From Mesorhizobium waimense (lineage in GTDB: Bacteria; Pseudomonadota; Alphaproteobacteria; Rhizobiales; Rhizobiaceae): 64,000 nt of DNA. The notes below the pieces were generated by a model. The model saw nothing but the letters and a program-made list of their open reading frames with translations. It had not been told where the DNA came from and did not search any database. Shown piece after piece: positions 36,009 through 44,445 of the stretch (its first letter is position 1; the number at the start of each line of letters is the position of its first letter). Position numbers and translations under genes: made by a program. The stretch is taken from contig NZ_QZWZ01000021.1 of assembly GCF_003601975.1 (NCBI RefSeq), forward strand, positions 1 through 64,000, given 5' to 3'.

Positions 36009-36071
36009 TTCGTAATCCTAGGGCGGAGCAGGAGCGAAGCGACGTCGCCGAGACCCTAGGATCCATGCCGC
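36009..36071. repeat. Mosaic intergenic repeat, family A (forward orientation)
   Basis: TTCGTAATCCTAGGGCGGAG, AGGAGCGAAGCGACG and ACCCTAGGATCCATGCCG. It is the inverted partner of the copy at 35827. Confidence 0.75.
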
Positions 36072-36154
36072 CACAGCGGCCGACGGGTGCAGCGGTCGCC
36101 TTCGCCCCACTAAGCCAGCATCTCAACTGCGGTTAATCAGGCGCGCAAAGAACC

Positions 36155-36754
36155 ATGACCGAAAGAATCATCCTCGCTTCGGGCAGTCCGTTCCGCAAGG
36201 CGATGCTCGTCCACGCCGGGGCCGAGATCGAGGCGGTTCCGGCCGATGTCGACGAACGCGCACTCGAGGCGCCGTTGCAGGACAGCGGCGTTTCGCCCGA
36301 GGATGTCGCCCTCGTGCTCGCCGAAGCCAAGGCAACCGAAGTCAGCGAACGCAAGCCCGGCGCGCTGGTGCTCGGCTGCGACCAGACGCTTTCGCTCGGC
36401 GATGAGGTGTTTCACAAACCGGCCGACATGGAAGGCGCGCGCCGCCATCTGCTGGCGTTGTCCGGCAAGACGCATCAGCTCAACAGTGCCGCCGTGCTCT
36501 GCCGCAACGGTGAGGTGCTTTGGCGCCATGTCGGCGTCGCCAGCCTCACCATGCGCAACCTCGATCCGGCCTTCATCGGCCGGCACCTGGCGCGTGTCGG
36601 GGCCAAGGCGCTCTCCAGCGTCGGCGCCTATCAGATCGAGGGCGAAGGCATCCAGCTCTTCGAAAAGATCGAAGGCGACTATTTTACCATTGTCGGCCTG
36701 CCGCTGCTGCCGGTGCTGGCCAAGCTGCGTGAGCTCGGGGCGATCGATGGCTGA
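36155..36754 (+). CDS. maf: Maf-like nucleotide pyrophosphatase
   Basis: The 199 residues start ERIILASGSPFRKAML (canonical ILASxSPxR substrate loop). Later motifs are VLGCDQTLSLGDEVFHKP, GKTHQLNSAAVLC and SSVGAYQIEGEGIQLFEKIE. It hydrolyses non-canonical or modified nucleoside triphosphates and is linked to septum control in other bacteria. It overlaps aroE by 8 bases, so the block is an operon (maf-aroE-coaE). Confidence 0.9.
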   Translation: MTERIILASGSPFRKAMLVHAGAEIEAVPADVDERALEAPLQDSGVSPEDVALVLAEAKATEVSERKPGALVLGCDQTLSLGDEVFHKPADMEGARRHLLALSGKTHQLNSAAVLCRNGEVLWRHVGVASLTMRNLDPAFIGRHLARVGAKALSSVGAYQIEGEGIQLFEKIEGDYFTIVGLPLLPVLAKLRELGAIDG

Positions 36755-37586
36755 GACGTCGAAAAAGGCTTTCGTAACGGGACATCCGATCGCCCATTCG
36801 CGGTCGCCGAAGATCCACGGCCACTGGCTGGAAAAATACGGCATCGACGGCAGCTACCGGGCGATCGACGTCGCGCCGGACGATTTTGCAGCCTTTCTGA
36901 GCAGGCTGCGCGACAACGGCTACAGCGGCGGCAACGTCACCATCCCGCACAAGGAGGCCGCCTTCGCGCTGGTCGACCGTCGTGACGAGGCGGCCGAAGC
37001 GATCGGCGCCGTCAACACGCTGTGGTTCGAGGACGGCGCATTGTGGGGCGGCAATACCGACGGCCATGGCTTCGCCGCCAATCTCGACCAGCGCGCGCCG
37101 GGTTGGTCAGAGAATGGTCCGGCCGTGGTGCTCGGCGCCGGCGGCGCTTCGCGCGCGGTCATCCATGCGCTGGTTGAGCGCGGCATCAAAGACATCCGCA
37201 TCGTCAACCGAACGCTTGCGAGGGCGCAGGAGTTGGCTCGCCGCTTTGGCGCCGGCGTCTCCGCCCATGGCGCGGAAGCGACCGGCGAATTGCTTGGCGA
37301 CACCGGCCTGCTCATCAACACCACAGCGCTCGGCATGCATGGCAACGGGGCCCTCGCCGCCGACCCGGCCGGTCTGCCGGACCATGCCATCGTCACCGAC
37401 ATTGTCTATGTGCCGCTGGAGACGCCGCTTCTCGCCGCAGCGCGCGCGAGACATCTGAAGACGGTCGACGGGCTCGGCATGCTGTTGCACCAGGCCGTGC
37501 CCGGGTTCGAGCGCTGGTTCGGCATCAGGCCCGACGTCACTGCCGAGCTCCGGCAGATGATCGTCGCCGACATCGGTGCAAAATGA
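36747..37586 (+). CDS. aroE: Shikimate dehydrogenase
   Basis: The start is ATG 36747 (MAETSKKAFVTGHPIAHSRS); the frame is open further left over maf but that part is a shadow. The 279 residues have the substrate-binding SRSPKIHGHWL, catalytic NVTIPHKEAAFAL (Lys) and NTDGHGF, and the NADP fold VLGAGGASRAVIHAL. It reduces 3-dehydroshikimate in aromatic amino acid synthesis. It overlaps coaE by 4 bases. Confidence 0.94.
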   Translation: MAETSKKAFVTGHPIAHSRSPKIHGHWLEKYGIDGSYRAIDVAPDDFAAFLSRLRDNGYSGGNVTIPHKEAAFALVDRRDEAAEAIGAVNTLWFEDGALWGGNTDGHGFAANLDQRAPGWSENGPAVVLGAGGASRAVIHALVERGIKDIRIVNRTLARAQELARRFGAGVSAHGAEATGELLGDTGLLINTTALGMHGNGALAADPAGLPDHAIVTDIVYVPLETPLLAAARARHLKTVDGLGMLLHQAVPGFERWFGIRPDVTAELRQMIVADIGAK

Positions 37587-38191
37587 TGATCGTGCTCGGC
37601 CTCACCGGATCGATTGGCATGGGCAAGTCGACGACCGCAAAAATGTTCGCCGAGGCCGGCGTGCCGGTGCATGATTCCGACGAGACGGTGCATCGTCTCT
37701 ATTCCGGCAAGGCCGCACCGCTGGTCGAGGCTGCCTTTCCCTGCACGACCGATGCCGGGGTGGTCGACCGCGCCAAGCTCGCTGCACGCGTGCTTGGCGA
37801 CGCCGCCGCGCTGAAGACGCTGGAAGCGATCGTCCATCCGCTGGTTCGCGCCGACGCCGACGCCTTTCTGGCCAGGCACCGCGCAGCCGGTGCGCCGCTT
37901 GCCGTGCTCGATATCCCGCTCTTGTTCGAGACCAGCGGGCGAAACCGCGTCGACAAGGTCGTGGTCGTCACCGCGCCGCCAGAAATCCAGCGCGCCCGCG
38001 TGTTGGGGCGGCCCGGCATGAGCGAGGAAAAGCTGGCGGCGATCCTGGCAAAGCAGGTTCCCGATGCCGAAAAACGCCGGCAGGCGGATTTCGTCATCGA
38101 CACCGGTGAGGGCTTTGACGCCGCGCGCAAGGCGGTCGGCGTCATCATCGCCGAACTCTCCGGGGATAAGTCGGGCAGGGCAGGCTCCTGA
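37583..38191 (+). CDS. coaE: Dephospho-CoA kinase
   Basis: The 202 residues have P-loop GLTGSIGMGKSTTAKMF (6-22), the conserved DSDETVHRLY, and the lid and later motif AVLDIPLLFETSGRNRVDKV. It makes the last step of CoA synthesis. Its ATG lies in the aroE stop overlap (ATGATG), which gives translational coupling. Confidence 0.94.
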   Translation: MMIVLGLTGSIGMGKSTTAKMFAEAGVPVHDSDETVHRLYSGKAAPLVEAAFPCTTDAGVVDRAKLAARVLGDAAALKTLEAIVHPLVRADADAFLARHRAAGAPLAVLDIPLLFETSGRNRVDKVVVVTAPPEIQRARVLGRPGMSEEKLAAILAKQVPDAEKRRQADFVIDTGEGFDAARKAVGVIIAELSGDKSGRAGS

Positions 38192-38266
38192 CGCCAGGCC
38201 GTCAGCATTGCCCATTGCCATTTTGTTCTGGTGTATGATTCTGCTCCTTTAGAGCGGACTGATTCG

Positions 38267-38971
38267 ATGCGCGAGATCATCTTCGATACGGAAACCACGG
38301 GCCTCGACTCGCGCGAGGACCGCGTCATCGAGCTTGGCGGCGTCGAGCTGGTCAACCGCTTTCCGACCGGCCGCACCTTCCATAAATTCATCAACCCGCA
38401 AGGCAGGCCGATCCATCACGAAGCGCAGGCCGTTCACGGTATCAGCGCCGCCGATCTCGTCGGCAAGCCGACTTTTTCCGAAATCGCCGACGAGTGGCTG
38501 GCCTTCACCGATGGCGCCAAGCTCGTCGCCCACAACGCCAGTTTCGATATCGGCTTCCTCAATCTCGAATTCGGCCGGCTCGACCATCCCGCCATCGATT
38601 CCGGCCGCGTCGTCGACACGCTGGCGCTGGCGCGGCGCAAGCATCCGATGGGCCCCAATTCGCTGGATGCCTTGTGCCGGCGCTACGGCATCGACAACGG
38701 CCACCGCACCAAGCACGGCGCCCTGCTCGATTCGGAATTGCTGGCCGAGGTCTATATCGAGCTCATCGGCGGCAAGCAGGCGGCGCTCATCCTGGACACC
38801 GTGGCGGTGCAGGTGAACGGCTCCGGCGATGTGGCAGACATCGACATCACCATCGCCACAAGACCAATCGCCCTGCCGTCGCGCCTGACCGAAGCCGATC
38901 GCACGGCACATGCGGGCCTGGTTGCCACGCTCGGCGAAAAGGCGTTGTGGCTGCGGGTCGGGGCAGGATGA
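38267..38971 (+). CDS. dnaQ: DNA polymerase III epsilon subunit (proofreading exonuclease)
   Basis: The start is ATG 38267 (MREIIFDTETTGLDSREDRV). The 234 residues have the DEDDh exonuclease set: FDTETTG (Exo I), HNASFDIGFLNLEF (Exo II), and the catalytic His plus Asp in RTKHGALLDSELLAEVY (Exo IIIe). It proofreads within the Pol III core. It follows coaE by 75 bases, the standard alphaproteobacterial order. Confidence 0.94.
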   Translation: MREIIFDTETTGLDSREDRVIELGGVELVNRFPTGRTFHKFINPQGRPIHHEAQAVHGISAADLVGKPTFSEIADEWLAFTDGAKLVAHNASFDIGFLNLEFGRLDHPAIDSGRVVDTLALARRKHPMGPNSLDALCRRYGIDNGHRTKHGALLDSELLAEVYIELIGGKQAALILDTVAVQVNGSGDVADIDITIATRPIALPSRLTEADRTAHAGLVATLGEKALWLRVGAG

Positions 38972-39012
38972 ATCGCGGCCCCTGCTCTGTTCGCAAACCG
39001 AAGCCTTCGCGT

Positions 39013-39080
39013 CTTCGTCATCCCGGGGCGGAGCAAGGAGCGAAGCGACGCAGCGCAGACCCTAGGATCCGTGCCGTGAC
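39013..39080. repeat. Mosaic intergenic repeat, family A (forward; left flank of GIY-YIG gene)
   Basis: TTCGTCATCCCGGGGCGGAG, AAGGAGCGAAGCGACGCAGC and CCCTAGGATCCGTGCCGTGAC. It is the inverted partner of 39516-39581. Confidence 0.78.
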
Positions 39081-39143
39081 ATCGGCCGAAGAATGCAGCG
39101 GCTCAGGATGGCCGCCGGACAGGTTGCCAGTTACTTTCGGCCT

Positions 39144-39432
39144 ATGACTGGCTATGTCTACATGGTCGCGAGCCAGAAGCGCGGCACGATCTATATCGGC
39201 GTCTCCAACGATCTTGGCCGTGGCATGCCGGAGCACAGTTCCGGCTTAAGGCTCACGCTTCACGAGCCGCTACGGCGTTCAGCGACTGGTCTGGTACGAG
39301 GAATTTTTCGACATTACCGCCGCCATCCAGCGCGAGAAGTCGCTGAAGCGTTGGCCGCGTCAATGGAAGATTGAGCTCATCGAGAAGACCAATCCGGAAT
39401 GGTTCGAGCTTTTTCGCGGGACCGGATGGTGA
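39144..39432 (+). pseudogene. GIY-YIG endonuclease-domain protein, frameshifted
   Basis: From ATG 39144 it reads MTGYVYMVASQKRGTIYIGV then SNDLGR, the GIY-YIG (UPF0213-like) N-terminus. After the SSGL codons (about 39243-39252) the frame is lost. Skipping one A in TTAAGG restores GSRFTSRYGVQRLVWYEEFF, then REKSLKRWPRQWKIELIE, NPEWFELF and a stop at 39432. The length (289 bases, 3n+1) fits one inserted base. The restored protein would be about 95 residues, the usual size. Family-A repeats in opposite orientation flank it on both sides. Confidence 0.78.
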
Positions 39433-39515
39433 CGCTTCGAGGCTTGACCTATGTCGAAGCGTCGCCGGGCGGGTGCAGCCGGACAGAATTCTGCACCGTC
39501 GCAACGCTCTATTGT

Positions 39516-39581
39516 AACGGCATGGATCCTGGGGTCTCCGCTGCGTCGCGACGCTCCTTGCTACGCCCCAGGATGACGAAG
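39516..39581. repeat. Mosaic intergenic repeat, family A (reverse; right flank of GIY-YIG gene)
   Basis: AACGGCATGGATCCTGGGGTC, a slightly altered GCGTCGCGACGCTCCTTGCT, and CCCCAGGATGACGAAGGCG. It is preceded by the GTGCAG...TTCTGC spacer block also seen near 51436-51480. Confidence 0.75.
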
Positions 39582-39655
39582 GCGCGAAGGCTTCAGCCAA
39601 TCACGAACGTCTGCCATGCAACCCGTGGATGCTGGTTGGGTGCAACCCACCAACA

Positions 39656-39682
39656 AAAAGCCCGGCGCGAAGCCGGGCTTTT
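39656..39682 (-). terminator. Bidirectional-looking terminator after secB
   Basis: AAAAGCCCGGC and GCCGGGCTTTT form an 11-bp stem with a 5-base loop and a T-run on both strands, 21 bases past the secB stop. Confidence 0.85.
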
Positions 39683-39703
39683 CAAACGCTACCGAGCCAC
39701 TGT

Positions 39704-40204
39704 TCAGCTCGCCTTGACCTTCGACGCGGCCTGGTCCTCGGCCAGCTTCTGCTGGAACATCTGCGCGAAATCGATCGGGTCGAGCATCAGCGGGGGGAAG
39801 CCGCCATTGCGGGTCGCCTCGGCGATGATCTGCCTGGCGAACGGGAACAGCAGCCGCGGGCACTCGATGAACAGGATCGGCAGCATATGCTCCTGCGGGA
39901 AGCCGCTGATGGCGAACACGCCGCCATAGACCAGCTCGACGTTGAACAGCACTTCCTGGTCGAAGGACGCCTTGGCGTTCAACGTCAAATTGACGTCGAA
40001 CTGCTTGTCCGAGAGCGGATTGGCGTTGACGTTGACATTGATGGCGATGCCCGGCGCTTTGTCGCGGCCGCGCAGCGAATTCGGCGCGCCGGGGCTTTCG
40101 AAGGACAGGTCCTTCACATATTGGGCGAGCACGTTGAGTGCCGGCTGTGCTGCATCGCTGTTGCCGTTGGCGGCGCCGACCGGCGCGTCATCTTTGCTGG
40201 CCAT
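39704..40204 (-). CDS. secB: Protein-export chaperone SecB
   Basis: The 166 residues include the SecB core: VKDLSFESPGAPNSL (YVKDLSFE motif), VNVNANPLSDKQFDVNLTLN, QEVLFNVELVYGGVFAI, and PRLLFPFARQIIAEATRNGG-FPPL. It keeps precursors unfolded for SecA. An intrinsic terminator follows. Confidence 0.95.
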   Translation of the reverse strand: MASKDDAPVGAANGNSDAAQPALNVLAQYVKDLSFESPGAPNSLRGRDKAPGIAINVNVNANPLSDKQFDVNLTLNAKASFDQEVLFNVELVYGGVFAISGFPQEHMLPILFIECPRLLFPFARQIIAEATRNGGFPPLMLDPIDFAQMFQQKLAEDQAASKVKAS

Positions 40205-40328
40205 GAGCCTTTATCCTTTTGCCTGGGCAGCAGTGCTGACCGGATTGAAACCGGGGGTTCGCTACCATGGTCGGCATGACAAGACAAGGTTTGCCGCCCC
40301 AGCTGAAGGTTGTCTTCCCGTCCCAGGT

Positions 40329-40847
40329 CTAATCGTCTTTGAGACGGCGCCAGGGCGAATTGTGGTCCGGGCCACGGCTGTAGTCGTCGGCGCGCGAGTA
40401 ATCGCCGTCGTCGAGATCGATGACCTTGTCGCGCGGCCTCGTCCGGAAACCGCCGCTAAAGCTGGTCGCCAGCACGATCCGGCCTTTCAGCATCCGCCAG
40501 GCCAGGTCGCGCACCGGCGGCAGCAGCAACAGGATGGCGAAGATGTCGGTGATGAAGCCGGGAATGATCAAAAGGATCGCCGCCAGCACGATCATCGCGC
40601 CATGCGCGAGCTGGCGGCTCGGGTCGCGCCCGGCATCCATTTCGGCGCGCACGCGCGTCATGACGCCGAAGCCCTGGTGGCGTAGCAGCAAGCTGCCGGC
40701 AATGGTCGAGGCCAGCACAAGGCCGACCGTCGCCAGCGCGCCGATCTGGCTGCCGACAATGACGAAACCGGCGATTTCCAGCAGGGGAAGCGCGAGCAGG
40801 AACAGGGGAAGCAACGAAATACGCAAGTCTTGGCCGATCATTTCCAT
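40329..40847 (-). CDS. fxsA: FxsA family membrane protein
   Basis: The start is at ATG 40847 or 40841 (MIGQDLRISLLPLFLLALPL). The 172 residues have three hydrophobic segments: the opening helix, LATVGLVLASTIAGSLLLRH and MIVLAAILLIIPGFITDIFA. The PGFITD motif is typical of FxsA. The charged, Asp/Arg-rich C-terminus is cytoplasmic. FxsA modulates phage exclusion in E. coli; its general role is unclear. Location beside secB is conserved in rhizobia. It is divergent from the Tim44-like gene. Confidence 0.88.
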   Translation of the reverse strand: MEMIGQDLRISLLPLFLLALPLLEIAGFVIVGSQIGALATVGLVLASTIAGSLLLRHQGFGVMTRVRAEMDAGRDPSRQLAHGAMIVLAAILLIIPGFITDIFAILLLLPPVRDLAWRMLKGRIVLATSFSGGFRTRPRDKVIDLDDGDYSRADDYSRGPDHNSPWRRLKDD

Positions 40848-40929
40848 GTTTTGCCGGCCAGCGCGCAATCGCCGCTGGCACCGGAGCTGTTAGATAGGTA
40901 TGCCTGCCTTTGATTTGAATGATTGCGCC

Positions 40930-40962
40930 TAGCGTTCTATATGCTTTGAATGTTGAACGCTA
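40930..40962. promoter_or_regulatory. Inverted repeat in the fxsA/Tim44 divergent promoter
   Basis: TAGCGTTC and GAACGCTA form perfect 8-base arms separated by 17 bases, midway between two divergent starts. The spacing is too long for a simple hairpin and looks more like a two-half operator or overlapping promoter elements. Confidence 0.45.
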
Positions 40963-41025
40963 TGCGACTGTGGCCTCTCGGCTGGCCGGGGTCCGGCCTG
41001 GGCAGGGATTGAATTGGCGGAAGAT

Positions 41026-41730
41026 ATGGGTTTCTTCGACTTCGGCACGATTTTCTTTCTGATTGCGGCGGTTGTGATCTTTTTCCAGCTGCGCAACGTG
41101 CTGGGTCGGCGCACGGGAAGCGAACGTCCGCCCTTCGATCCCTATTCGGCGAGCAGGGCCCGCGAGGACGCGGCGCAGAAGCCCGAGAATGTGGTTTCGC
41201 TGCCGCGCAAGCGCATGCCCGGAGAACCGGCCGCCGACACCTATGCCGCCATCGACGCCTTCGCCAAGCCCGACAGCGACCTCAACAAGGGCCTGCGGAC
41301 CATCAAGGACAACGATCAGACATTCGATCCGAAGACCTTCGTCGACGGCGCCAAGATGGCCTATGAAATGATCGTCATGGCCTATGCCGACGGCGACCGC
41401 AAAACGCTGAAGAACCTGTTGTCGCGCGAGGTCTATGATGGCTTCGTCGCCGCGATCGGCGACCGCGAGTCGAAGTCGGAAAAGATCCAGTCCTCTTTCG
41501 TCGGCATCGACAAGGCCGATATCGTTGCCGCCGAGATGAAGGGCGGTGAGGCGCATATCACGCTGCGCATCGTCAGCGAGCTGATCTCGGCAACGCGCGA
41601 CAAGGCCGGCACCGTCATCGACGGCGATCCCGAAACCGTCGCCGAGGTCAAGGACGTCTGGACCTTTGCCCGCGACACGCGCTCGCGCGATCCGAACTGG
41701 AAGCTCGTCGCCACCGAAGAAGAAGACTGA
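41026..41730 (+). CDS. Tim44-like domain protein
   Basis: The start is ATG 41026 (MGFFDFGTIFFLIAAVVIFF), preferred over the TTG 12 bases earlier. The 234 residues comprise an N-terminal membrane anchor (about 3-22), a Pro/Arg-rich linker, and a Tim44/MRPL45 domain (FDPKTFVDGAKMAYEMIVMA, YADGDRKTLKNLLSREVYDG). Bacterial relatives (TimA type) are inner-membrane proteins of uncertain role, proposed to be related to the mitochondrial import motor. It is cotranscribed with mltA. Confidence 0.88.
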   Translation: MGFFDFGTIFFLIAAVVIFFQLRNVLGRRTGSERPPFDPYSASRAREDAAQKPENVVSLPRKRMPGEPAADTYAAIDAFAKPDSDLNKGLRTIKDNDQTFDPKTFVDGAKMAYEMIVMAYADGDRKTLKNLLSREVYDGFVAAIGDRESKSEKIQSSFVGIDKADIVAAEMKGGEAHITLRIVSELISATRDKAGTVIDGDPETVAEVKDVWTFARDTRSRDPNWKLVATEEED

Positions 41731-41755
41731 ACCCGGAACCAGCGGCGGGCCTGTC

Positions 41756-42862
41756 GTGTCGCTATCTCCGGCTTTCAGCGAAACATCCTTTGACCGGCTG
41801 CCCGGCTGGGCCGATGACGACCACCTGGCCGCTTTTGCGGCCTTTCGCCGTTCGGCCTTGCATGTTCTGACAAAGCCCTATCGCACCGGCACGCTCGGTG
41901 TCGATTTCAATGCATTCACTGCAGCCTATGACGAGGCGCGCGCTGTTTCGCTGCCGAATCGATCCGAAGCCCGAAGTTTCTTCGAACGTCACTTCGTCCC
42001 GGCTCGCATCGGCGCTGAAAATGGCGGCGCCGGCCTCGTTACCGGTTTCTACGAGCCGGAGGTCGAGGCCTCGCCGCTGCGGACCGAACGGTTTTCGGTG
42101 CCGCTTCTGTCGCGCCCCGCCGATCTGGTCGATGTCGACGACGCCCACCGCCCGGCGGGCATGGACCCCTATCTCGCTTTCGCCCGCGATACGCCGAACG
42201 GGCCGGTCGAATATTTCGACCGCGGCGCGATCGAGCGTGGCGCGCTTGACGGCAAGGACCTGGCAATCGCCTGGCTCGCCGACAAGGTCGACGCCTTTTT
42301 CGTCCATGTCCAGGGGGCGGCGCGGCTGAAGATGACCGACGGCCGGCTCTGCCGCGTCACCTATGCCGCCAAATCAGGCCAGCGCTTCACCGGGCCCGGC
42401 AAGGTGCTGAGCGAGAGTGGTGAAATCCCGTTGGAAAAGGTGACGATGCAGTCGATCCGCGCCTGGTTCAAGGCGCATCCGGACCGTGTCGACGAGATCC
42501 TCCGGCAGAACCGCTCCTATATTTTCTTCCGCGAGGCAGTGGTCGATGACGCCAGCCTCGGTCCGATCGCCGCCGCCAAGGTGCCGCTGACGGCGGGTCG
42601 CTCGATCGCCGTCGACCGCCTGCTGCACACATTTGGCACGCCCTTCTATATCGACGCGCCGTCGCTGACCGCCTTCGACGCAAAACCGTTCCGGCGGCTG
42701 ATGATCGCGCAGGATACCGGTTCGGCCATAACCGGCCCGGCCCGTGGCGACCTGTTCGCCGGGTCAGGCGACGCCGCCGGCGAGAACGCCGGGGTCGTGC
42801 GCAATGCCGCCGAATTCTACGCACTGCTCCCGCGAGCGCTCATTTCGGGTGCGGTGCCATGA
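41756..42862 (+). CDS. mltA: Membrane-bound lytic murein transglycosylase A
   Basis: The most likely start is GTG 41756, 26 bases after the Tim44 stop; the frame is open further back over that gene. The 368 residues contain the MltA domain (GLVTGFYEPEVEASPLRTER, FFVHVQGAARLKMTDG) and the 3D domain with catalytic Asp (LMIAQDTGSAITGPARGDLF). It cleaves peptidoglycan glycan strands. No clear lipobox or signal peptide is visible at this start, so the true start may differ. Confidence 0.9.
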   Translation: MSLSPAFSETSFDRLPGWADDDHLAAFAAFRRSALHVLTKPYRTGTLGVDFNAFTAAYDEARAVSLPNRSEARSFFERHFVPARIGAENGGAGLVTGFYEPEVEASPLRTERFSVPLLSRPADLVDVDDAHRPAGMDPYLAFARDTPNGPVEYFDRGAIERGALDGKDLAIAWLADKVDAFFVHVQGAARLKMTDGRLCRVTYAAKSGQRFTGPGKVLSESGEIPLEKVTMQSIRAWFKAHPDRVDEILRQNRSYIFFREAVVDDASLGPIAAAKVPLTAGRSIAVDRLLHTFGTPFYIDAPSLTAFDAKPFRRLMIAQDTGSAITGPARGDLFAGSGDAAGENAGVVRNAAEFYALLPRALISGAVP

Positions 42863-43380
42863 CGCGCCACATCGACAGGTTGAGCGAGGACGACCGTGTG
42901 CTGTGGAACCTGGTGGCGCGCACGGCCAAGCCGTTGAAGGGCAAGGCGGCAGTCGTCATTCCGGACATCGTTGCTGACCTCAAGCCGGCGCAGGCGCCCG
43001 CCGTCGGCAGTCCGGTCGTCGCCGCGAAACCGAAGACGCAGCATGTTTCACATGCGCTCGACGAGCCGACGCTGGACAAGCTGAAGAAGGGCCGGCTGCC
43101 GATCGAAGGCCGCGTCGATTTGCACGGCATGACCCAGGACGAGGCCTATTCGCTGCTGTTTTCGTTCCTGCATAGGGCGCATGCCGGCGGCATCCGTTAC
43201 GTGCTGGTCATCACCGGCAAGGGCTCCTCGTCGGGCGGCGACGGCGTGCTGCGGCGCTCCGTGCCGGCCTGGCTGTCGACGCCCGCCTTCCGGCCGCTGG
43301 TCTCCAGCCACGACCATGCCGCCCGCAACCATGGCGGGTCCGGCGCGCTTTATGTTCGTCTGCGGCGGGTGCGTTCATGA
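42859..43380 (+). CDS. Smr/MutS2 C-terminal domain protein
   Basis: The ATG overlaps the mltA stop (ATGA). The 173 residues have a charged N-terminal half and a C-terminal Smr domain with GRVDLHGMTQDEAYSLL (DLHG motif) and ITGKGSSSGGDGVLRRSVPA (TGKG motif). Smr domains act as RNA or DNA endonucleases. The gene order Tim44-mltA-smr is conserved in Rhizobiales. Confidence 0.92.
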   Translation: MTRHIDRLSEDDRVLWNLVARTAKPLKGKAAVVIPDIVADLKPAQAPAVGSPVVAAKPKTQHVSHALDEPTLDKLKKGRLPIEGRVDLHGMTQDEAYSLLFSFLHRAHAGGIRYVLVITGKGSSSGGDGVLRRSVPAWLSTPAFRPLVSSHDHAARNHGGSGALYVRLRRVRS

Positions 43381-43389
43381 AGCGGGCCC

Positions 43390-43758
43390 ATGACGCCGTT
43401 CGGTGAAAAGCTGCGCGCGCTGCGAAACGAGCGCGGTCTCAGCCAGAAGGCGATGGCCGAAGCCATCGGCGTCAGCGCCGCCTATCTGTCGGCGCTGGAG
43501 CATGGCCGACGCGGCGCGCCGACCTGGACGTTGATCCAGAAGATCATCGGCTATTTCAACGTCATCTGGGACGATGCCGAGGAGCTGGCACGTCTGGCCG
43601 AGGCCTCGCATCCGCGCGTCAGGATCGACACGTCGGGCCTGACGCCCGCCGCCACCGAGCTTGCCAATCTCTTGGCCGAAAACATCGAGAAGCTCGACGA
43701 AGCCGAGCTTCGCCGCATCACCGCATCGATCCGCGTAGCACTTGGTCGGCGGGTGTAG
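43390..43758 (+). CDS. XRE family helix-turn-helix regulator
   Basis: The 122 residues have an N-terminal Cro/CI helix-turn-helix (LRALRNERGLSQKAMAEAIG, VSAAYLSALEHGRRGAPTW) and a C-terminal helical domain (TELANLLAENIEKLDEAELR). It is the last gene of the Tim44-mltA-smr block, 9 bases after smr. The target is unknown. A GC-rich hairpin lies at 43830-43854 between it and the convergent next gene. Confidence 0.88.
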   Translation: MTPFGEKLRALRNERGLSQKAMAEAIGVSAAYLSALEHGRRGAPTWTLIQKIIGYFNVIWDDAEELARLAEASHPRVRIDTSGLTPAATELANLLAENIEKLDEAELRRITASIRVALGRRV

Positions 43759-43867
43759 CACGCAATTTTACGACAAGGGGACGCGAGTTCGCCCGCGCTG
43801 GCGCCGACGTTCGCTTCACCCGAACAGATGCCCGCCGGCGGACAGCCAGCGGGCAGCTGTGGTGAGA

Positions 43868-44101
43868 TCATTTCTTGCCGGCCTGGCCGCCCTTGTCACC
43901 ACGGCCATTATCGCCACGGTCGTGGCCGTTGTTTCCACCGCCCAGGCAGTTCGAGTCGCCAGCACCGCAACAGCGGCCGCTCCACAGATCGTTGGTCGAC
44001 GTGCTGGCGCAGCTGGTGACGGTCTGATCGGCCAGAGCGGGCCCGGCCAGGGCCGACATCGCGACGGCGGCGAGAAAGGCATTACGCAAAAGTGCAGTCA
44101 T
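43868..44101 (-). CDS. Small secreted Gly/Asp/Asn-rich protein
   Basis: The 77 residues have a clear signal peptide (MTALLRNAFLAAVAMSALAG, cleavage after PALADQ). The mature part holds four Cys (TSCAST, GRCCGAGDSNC) and a Gly/Asn/Asp/Lys-rich tail (GGNNGHDRGDNGRGDKGG). It looks like an exported, possibly disulfide-bonded or metal-binding peptide. No family is recognised. Confidence 0.5.
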   Translation of the reverse strand: MTALLRNAFLAAVAMSALAGPALADQTVTSCASTSTNDLWSGRCCGAGDSNCLGGGNNGHDRGDNGRGDKGGQAGKK

Positions 44102-44202
44102 TTGAAATCCACGGTTGGGTTACGGCTGTGTGTCGCCGGCCGGGAGGAAATGGTTCACGGAGACTGCGAAACTTATCGGAGGCGATGCGGGAGGTCCCCA
44201 CT

Positions 44203-44250
44203 TTCGTCATCCACGGGCGAAGCGGACGCGCAGACCCGAGGATCCATGCC
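44203..44250. repeat. Mosaic intergenic repeat, family A (short forward copy)
   Basis: TTCGTCATCCACGGGCGAAG and CGCAGACCCGAGGATCCATGCC; the GGAGCGAAGCGACG block is deleted or degenerate. The 44102-44445 gap holds only this and the next repeat. Confidence 0.6.
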
Positions 44251-44353
44251 ACGAACTACGAGCGCCGCGGCGGTGCAAAAAAGATCCAATATAGCGGTGC
44301 CAGCATAAAGATCACGGGACGCCTGTTCCTGCGCCGCTGCGGTCTTGGTTGAT

Positions 44354-44420
44354 GTCACGGCATGGATCCCAGGGTCTCCGCGACGGAGCTTCGCTCCTGC
44401 TTGGCCCAGGAATGACGAAG
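44354..44420. repeat. Mosaic intergenic repeat, family A (reverse)
   Basis: GTCACGGCATGGATCCCAGG, GAGCTTCGCTCCTGC and CCCAGGAATGACGAAG. It is the inverted partner of 44203-44250. Confidence 0.7.
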
Positions 44421-44445
44421 CCAGGTTAGTCGTCCGCGGGAAAAC

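Noticed and set aside
43046..43058. TGTTTCACATGCG in the Smr-domain gene
   Set aside because: The central CACGTG is changed to CACATG and the right arm is lost, so it does not qualify as parS.
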